64,000 nt of DNA from Artocarpus heterophyllus (taxonomy: Eukaryota > Streptophyta > Magnoliopsida > Rosales > Moraceae): positions 36,514,052-36,578,051 of the forward strand of contig CM046348.1 of the NCBI GenBank assembly GCA_025403435.1, read 5' to 3'. This document shows positions 58,380-64,000 of the stretch, in pieces. The notes under the pieces were generated by a model that worked only from the letters and a program-made list of their open reading frames with translations, was not told the origin of the DNA and ran no database searches. A program made the translations under genes and the position numbers. Each line of letters starts with the position of its first letter. The stretch's first letter is position 1.

Positions 58380-60298
58380 GGTTTCACCTGCTTGTTATAG
58401 TACCAAGCAACAACTTGATTCTGAGCTACCATTTGGATGAATGTTGCATCTCATTTTTCTTCTACCAGGTCAAGCTCGGTCATCATGAGCTCAGTGTTTT
58501 GCTACTTCTATTCTGTAGCTCGGCAAGCCAACTTTCGTCGGGATCATAGCCTCAACTACGTAGACCAGGGAGAAAGGAGTTGATTCTGTGGGAGTCCAAA
58601 GAGTTGTATGTATGCCTAGAGCATCTTTGGTAGCTCGTTGATCTAAGCTCTCTTGATGCCTTCCAACTTCTTCTTTAGGTTGTCTGTGATGGTCTTCTTA
58701 ACAGCTTTGACTTGCTTGTTGCTCTGGAGATACCCTGGAAAGGAGAACACCTTTTGATGCCTAGCTGGAAAGGAGGCTTGTTACTTTAAACTACTTGAGT
58801 TTGTCGATGACTCTTGTGTGCAGGATGTCATATTGGTAAATTATGTTCTTATATATGAAGTTGGTACACCTAGCCTCGTCATATCAGTGCAGGGCTCGAC
58901 CTCTACCCATTTTGTGAGGTAGTCAATGGCTACTATATAATACTTAAATTGTGATTTGGCCACAAGGAGGAGTCCTATAAGATCAATGCCTTAATTGGCA
59001 AACGGCCAGGTATACACTACTGAGTTGAGCGGCTCGACGTGACGCCCAATTGCCCGAGCAAATTGCTAGCATTTGAGACATTTGCAAGTATGTTCCTTGT
59101 AGTCTAGATCTTTGGTCGGCTAGTAATAGCCCTAGTGAAGGCACTCCAAGGACAAGGAATTCCCACTTGCATGGTTGCTACACAGACCACTATAGATTTT
59201 TTCCATGAGGTACTGGGCCTCCTCTGGTTTGACACACCTCTAGTAGGGCATGGTGTAGCCGCGTCTATAAAGTCTTCCCTTAATCATCGAATACCAGGCC
59301 GAGCTATTACGAATGTGTTGGGCCTCCTCTCAGTTGCCGAGTAGTTCAACTGTGGTTAGGTATCAGATGATCGGGTCCATCTAGGTTCTTGTTTGATTAG
59401 CAGCCTTGCTCACTAATTCTTCTCTGATGTTGGCTCGGCCAGCCACTCAATTGGTACTGACATCAGGTCACTGTCTTCAAGGCCTAAAGTTAGCTGAACA
59501 AGGGTATCAGCTTTTGCAATTTTCTGTTTTGGGAATTTAGGTGACTGTGAAGCTCTTAAATTGCCCAAGTAGGGTTTTGACCTTGCCCAAATAACCAATT
59601 ATGCACTCATTCTGGGCTTAGAATTCGCCAGTCACTTGTTGGACCATGAGCATGGAATTGCTACGAACATGAATGTGGGCCACCAAGCTCCCACGTGATT
59701 CTGAGACCAGCTATCATGACTTCATATTTGAAGGCTTGAAAATCAAATTGGAGTACATAGCTAGCCTTGTAGCCATCCGAACTAATAAGGATAAGTCCGG
59801 CACTTGACCCATTCATGCTAGATGACCCATTCACAAATAGTTTCCTTTCAGGTTTGGGTCCACTTACGCTGTTGCTGGCAGGATAAAGTCTTCCACGGCT
59901 GCCTTCTCGGTCAAGGGGGTGGCTTGATCGACGCCTATGAATTCAACAATAAAGTTGGCCAAAGCTTGCGCCTTAATGGCCATCTAGGGCACGAATTGTA
60001 TGTTGAATTCCCTGAGCTCAATTGATTACTAAGCCATCCGACCAAAAATTTCTTGATTTTGGAGTATTTGAAGCAAGGGAAACTTGGTCAAGATTCAAAC
60101 AGTGTGCCCTGGGAAGTACGGCCGGAGCTTCCGAGCAGAGGTAACAAGGGCCAATGCTAGCTTTTTCAATGGTAGGTACCTCTCTTTGGCTCCTTAAAAT
60201 GCCTTGCTAGTGTAGTAGACCAGTTTCTAGATGCCTCCTTCTTCTTAGATAAGGACTGAGCTGATCGCCTTCTTAGATACCACTTAGTAGGCGTAAAG
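58380..60298 (-). pseudogene. RNase H-integrase region of the Tat element
   Basis: Reading on the minus strand from 60298: VSKKAISSVLI, KLVYYTSKAF, ERYLPLKKLALALVTSARKLRPYFPGH, then ELREFNIQF and AIKAQALANFIVEF (RNase H and its tether), followed by the integrase region. Near 58600-58400 it gives STPFSLVYVVEAMIPTKVGLPSYR, the conserved end of the integrase core in Tat elements, ending YYNKQVKP at the LARD junction. Stops and frameshifts are frequent. Plus-strand frames here (59135-59344, 59822-60025) are shadows. Confidence 0.72.
60294..60298. repeat. Target-site duplication TAAAG (left copy)
   Basis: Repeated exactly at 63099-63103. Confidence 0.88.
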
Positions 60299-63098
60299 TG
60301 TAATGGCCAAGGGAAATGCATTAATAAAATCTAATATTTAATTAGATTAAATTAATAAATTTAATCTTATAAATTATATTTTTGTAAAAATTATGATAAT
60401 GTATAATAAACAATATTAGTAGAAAATTTTATGATAAACTTGGTACGATGTTGGATATTACTAAATACAGATTTTGTGAGTCGAAATACTCAACAATTTA
60501 TAAACAATATCCATAAAATGAATTTTATATCACAATTAATTATAGAATTGTGATATAAATAGATGGGTAATTAAGGTATAAATAAGATAGAGAACCCTAA
60601 ACCAGTGTAAAAGGAGGTCGATGCAGTATAGGTATACTGCTAAGTGAAAACACAGATATAAGAAATGTTATGTTTGGCCTCCAAAAATAAATCAAAGGTA
60701 AGTAAAATATTTCCTATAGTTTAAGAATATGTTTTTGCCCTGCTTTTACTAAAGCAGTATAAGAAAAACACTGTATGGTGAAAAATTATACTGTGTAAAA
60801 TTTTTGGGGCCCACCAAGGGGACACCTATTGAAATTTTATTGGGCCACCATGCCATGAAAGGTGGCCCAATCACACCAAGCCACCTAAGTAGCCCCCTTG
60901 ATCACTTGGTAAGTCACCAAGTAAGATAAGAATGAAATAAATGTGAAACAAGCAAAATTTTTTTTCTCATTTCTTCTTCCTTACCCACGGTAGCCATTGA
61001 AGTTCCCTTTCAAAAATTTTCTCAAGCCCAAATCTTTGTAAAATTGACCTCAATTGAGTTCAAGAAGCAAAGTTCAAAGGATATTATCAAATTTGAGGTA
61101 AAAACTGAAACTTTTTTCAAGTTCTCCTAAGGTTTTCTTGCATTCAGGGGGAAATTTAATTCAGGGAATTTTGTATGAAAAATGCCCAGGAAAAAGTTTT
61201 AAAGGAGCCCTTGGAAAGGCTAAAAGCACAAATTTTTGATTTGGGTAAGTTTTAATTTCTTAAACTTAAAGTTTAGTGGTTTTTGTTTTGATTCTTGTTA
61301 TTTCAAAAAGAATGTGGGTATTCAAGCAAGATTGTGATTGAATTCCATGGGTGTATGATTTATGGCATGTTAGTATTGTTGAAATTAGAGGTTAAATGTG
61401 AAAAGTATTAGTTTATGCAAAAAAAGGTTAGTTTTGTAAATTTCGACGCTTGTTTTGCAAAAATAGTGTTAGGCATGAATATGGTTTAGGCAAAGATTGA
61501 AACTGCCTTTATAGGGGTGGAAATGCTGTTTTAAAATGGATTTTTATAAAAATAACATAAGGACTAAATTGTAAGAAAAAGTTTTTTCTCGACAGATTTG
61601 AAAAATGCCCAAAAACACCCCTGTGTAGTGAGAATTTTGAAAAAGTTAAAACATAAAAGTTGTAGATCTCGATGAAACTGTTAAAAACTATAGGCAGTTC
61701 GTTGAAAATCTCTTCTGTTTGTGAGATATAAATTTTACAAAATTTGTTAAAGTTGAAAAAAAAAAATTTAAGGGCAAAAACATCATTTTACAAAAAGAAT
61801 TAGGGTATGGTACTTTGAGAAAATTTGATCCTCTTGAAAAATGGGGACTAATAGTTTAAAAAGATTATTTTTTGTCCTGGGGGTAAAATCGTCAAAAATT
61901 TTCACATAAGGGATAAAATTATAAAGTTTTGTTTAACTTAGGCTTTTATTGCAAACTAGTAACCCGATGCCTTGAGCACTTGTTTTCACGCTAATAAACG
62001 ACATTTCATGTGAAATTAGTCAAATCGGGCTTAGGAATTCAAAGCGACCCATGGAGGGCAAAAACGTCATTTTTTATGAAATGAGCAATACGGACCTCGA
62101 AACGTGTAAGATAGAGAACAACGAGAGGATGGTTGAACTTTAAGTAGTCGAAAAAGTATTTCAAAATAGTAATAAAAAAATATACCTTATTGATGTATAG
62201 CTAAATAGTGATGTTTGGCTAATAATGATATAATTGGCCAAACAAGTCCTTAAACGAGTAACAAAGAAAACCTGAAGACGGTTTTAATAGCGGCAAAAAC
62301 AAGTAAGTTCCAAACCCACCTACAGTATGAAAAAGTAGGTTTAAGGGTATGGTGTATTTATGTGAACATGTTTGTGTGTGCTACACTTTTAAAAAGTGTA
62401 AATGTTTTGCACTTAGTATGAGCATATATTGTCATGCATGGTATGATAACCAAAATAACTAGACTGGTAAATGAAACACTAGAAATAAGAAAGTGTCGTA
62501 CCAACTCTCGAAGCAAAGGGGAGTTTAAAGTTAAAGTTATGTTATGGTCTCGGTGTTACGAAGACCTATGTGCACATATGGTACGAGCACTTGGGCCCTA
62601 ATGAAAGAAAAGATATAACAAGAATAAGGAATGTTCATAAGAAAGCATAAATGGATCATGCATATTAGTATAAGAGTTATGTGGGCTATGTTTGGACTTA
62701 CTAAGCATAAGCTCACCTAGTTATTTCATGCTGTAGGAATTTCCACTAGAAGGTCAGAATGAATATGTTGATGAGCTAGCGGGGGAATATGAGCAATGTG
62801 CAGACCAGGGTGTGGATACCGCCACAGATATGTTTTCGTTGCTATGTATTTTAAGTTATTTTGGATCATAATGTATAAATGATATAGTATGGTTAAGTGA
62901 GACAAAATCTCTTTTGGACATTCTAAGTAGGTGTTGTTTTAAAAAGAAAGTTGCTTGTGTAATTATACATATAATTATAAAAGAAATTTCAGTATGTATG
63001 TGTAATATATTTATTAAAAAAATATATTTTCAAGTTTTTATAGATACGTAAGTAAGGAAAACGTTAAACCACAACCCGTTAAAAAGCGGGTTGTGACA
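60299..63098 (+). mobile_element. Solo LTR of a Ty3/gypsy-type element (2,800 bp)
   Basis: TGTAATGGCC to GGGTTGTGACA with perfect TAAAG TSDs, inserted in the RNase H part of the Tat element. It ends in an inverted repeat (CACAACCCG and CGGGTTGTG). It shows the same layout as the Del/Tekay LTRs: donor-like GAG|GTAAAA at 61098, TACTAAG at 62699-62705, acceptor-like CTGTAG ending at 62736, and a GCACTTGGGCCC block near 62588. No coding region is visible. Confidence 0.85.
61098..62736 (+). other. Putative intron inside the solo LTR
   Basis: Splice-like pair as listed for the Del/Tekay LTRs, with the TACTAAG to AG distance of 31 nt. Confidence 0.3.
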
Positions 63099-63103
63099 TA
63101 AAG
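63099..63103. repeat. Target-site duplication TAAAG (right copy)
   Basis: Exact repeat of 60294-60298. Confidence 0.88.
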
Positions 63104-64000
63104 TGTATCTTGGCAAAGATTTGGATAGGAGCCGGGGTATGGCTAGGTATTTCTTGACGCTTTAGAGTGCTTCCTCACACTCTCTGTTCCATCTAAACAT
63201 CCCTTTAAGTGCATGGAAAAAGAGGTAACATTTGTCAGTAGACTGGTATAGAATCAGGATAGAGCGGCCATCATCTGATGAGCTTATGGACTTCCTTGAC
63301 TGTATGGAGGGAGCACATGTCCACCACGGCTCTGGCCTTGGCAAAATTGATCTTTATGCCATGGTGGTTGACCATAAATCTAAGGAATTTTCCTAACTCT
63401 ATTCTGAATGCACACTTAGTTAAATTGAGCTTCATCTTGTTTTCCCAGAGGATGTCAAAGCTATTAGAGGTCGGTGATGTGATCAGCTACTTGGACAGAT
63501 TTCATGAGTATGTTGTCGACGTATACTTCCATGGTCTTTCTAATTTGCCGAGAAAATATCTTGTTCACTAAGCACTGATAGGTTGCTCCAACATTCTTCA
63601 AATCGAATGACATGACAACATAGCAAAATAGCCCCTGGTAAGTGGTGACTGTAGTTTTGACTTGATCTTCCTCGACCATTCTAATTTGATTGTATCCAAA
63701 ATAGGTATCCATGAAGCTAAGTAGTTCATGGCTGGCAATTACGTCTGCCAGCTGATCAGTTCAAAGTAGGGGAAATAGTCTTTCGGGTAAGCTTTGTTCA
63801 AGTCTGTAAAGTCAATATAGACATGCCACTTCCCGCTAGATTTTTTGACTAAGACTACATTCGCCAACCACTCCAAATAGGTGACTTATGGGGTAAATCT
63901 GGCCTTCAATAGCTTCTAAACCTCTTTATTTATGGCGATGTACCTCTCTAAATTGAAGGCTCTTCTCTTCTAGATAACCGGCTTATGCTCAGGATTAACA
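63104..64000 (-). pseudogene. Reverse transcriptase of the Tat element (runs off the edge)
   Basis: The minus strand from 64000 gives VNPEHKPVI, RRAFNLERYIAINKEV, WLANVVLVKKSSGKWHVYIDFTDLNKAYPKDYFP, ELLSFMDTYFGYNQIRM, TTYQGLFCYVVMSFDLKNVGATYQ and MEVYVDNILMKS, then the connection ending STDKCYLFFHALKGMFRWNRECEEAL near 63165. The catalytic box at 63523-63512 reads YVDN in place of YVDD. Several stops interrupt (e.g. after KPVI). Order and spacing fit Tat-lineage RT; protease and gag would lie further right. Confidence 0.82.

Larger units (their letters stand above)
33596..64000 (-). mobile_element. Tat-lineage Ty3/gypsy element (Retand-like), minus strand, multiply interrupted, runs off the right edge
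   Basis: Read on the minus strand: RT (64000-63104), RNase H and integrase (60298-58380), integrase C-terminus (40016 to about 39740), an additional ORF in the opposite sense (34611-39154), PPT (34256-34243) and 3' LTR (34242-33596). The RT/RNase H sequence (FTDLNKA, GYNQIRM, VSKKAI, KLALALVTSARKLRPYF) and an antisense extra ORF with a PF04195-like domain are hallmarks of the Tat lineage. Insertions at 35372-37400, 40017-58379 and 60299-63098 split it; removing them restores collinearity. All coding parts are degenerate. The 5' LTR lies beyond the window. Confidence 0.82.

Noticed and set aside
59135..60025. Two plus-strand frames of about 68 codons
   Set aside because: They lie opposite the Tat RNase H/integrase remnant, which has clear family motifs on the minus strand.
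1..64000. CRISPR array, rRNA or functional tRNA genes
   Set aside because: No regularly spaced identical repeats, no rRNA motifs, and the only tRNA-like boxes (56803-56857) lack a foldable cloverleaf.

Overview
This window is AT-rich nuclear DNA from a flowering plant, most likely a eudicot. It holds one intact-looking, intron-containing host gene of the NPR1 family. The rest is plant transposon lineages: Del/Tekay chromoviruses, a Tat-lineage Ty3/gypsy element, Ty1/copia remnants, MITEs and a MULE fragment. Nothing bacterial, organellar or CRISPR-like is visible.

Layout. 1-2478: remnants of a MULE transposase and of a minus-strand Ty1/copia element. 2479-16961: a degenerate minus-strand LTR split by a full-length Del/Tekay element (4298-15293, TSD CAATT) with unusually long LTRs of about 3.3 kb. 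16962-24240: mostly non-coding, with a zinc-knuckle (FAR1/MULE-like) pseudogene, a tandemly duplicated MITE and an RNase H-like remnant. 24250-28450: an NPR3/NPR4-type salicylic-acid receptor gene (4 exons, 606 aa) with W-boxes and a TGACG site upstream and a MITE in intron 3. 28451-33595: AT-rich spacer with small inverted-repeat elements.

33596 to the window end is one minus-strand Tat-lineage Ty3/gypsy element opened by nested insertions. Its left LTR (33596-34242) is followed by an additional ORF in antisense to pol (34611-39154), which a 2.0-kb copia solo LTR interrupts (35372-37400). The integrase is cut by a non-autonomous LARD-like element (40017-58379). That element carries inside it a second full-length Del/Tekay copy (41921-53103, TSD CGGTA) and a 2.3-kb solo LTR (56007-58352). 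The RNase H region is cut by another 2.8-kb solo LTR (60299-63098, TSD TAAAG). Reverse transcriptase runs off the right edge.

How the parts relate. The two Del/Tekay copies have the full order LTR-PBS-gag-PR-RT-RH-IN-chromodomain-PPT-LTR, but both are dead: in-frame stops mostly at former CAG/CGA/TGG codons, frameshifts, and damaged RT catalytic motifs. The LARD keeps their PBS/leader and PPT ends but no coding region, so it probably depended on them. The most unusual signals lie inside the long LTRs. They are splice-site-like pairs at matching positions in three LTR families, arrays of a TCGGC-AGGCCGA palindrome arranged as inverted clusters, and a putative 140-nt leader intron just before gag. 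The NPR gene is the only locus with an evident cellular role (salicylic-acid immune signalling).
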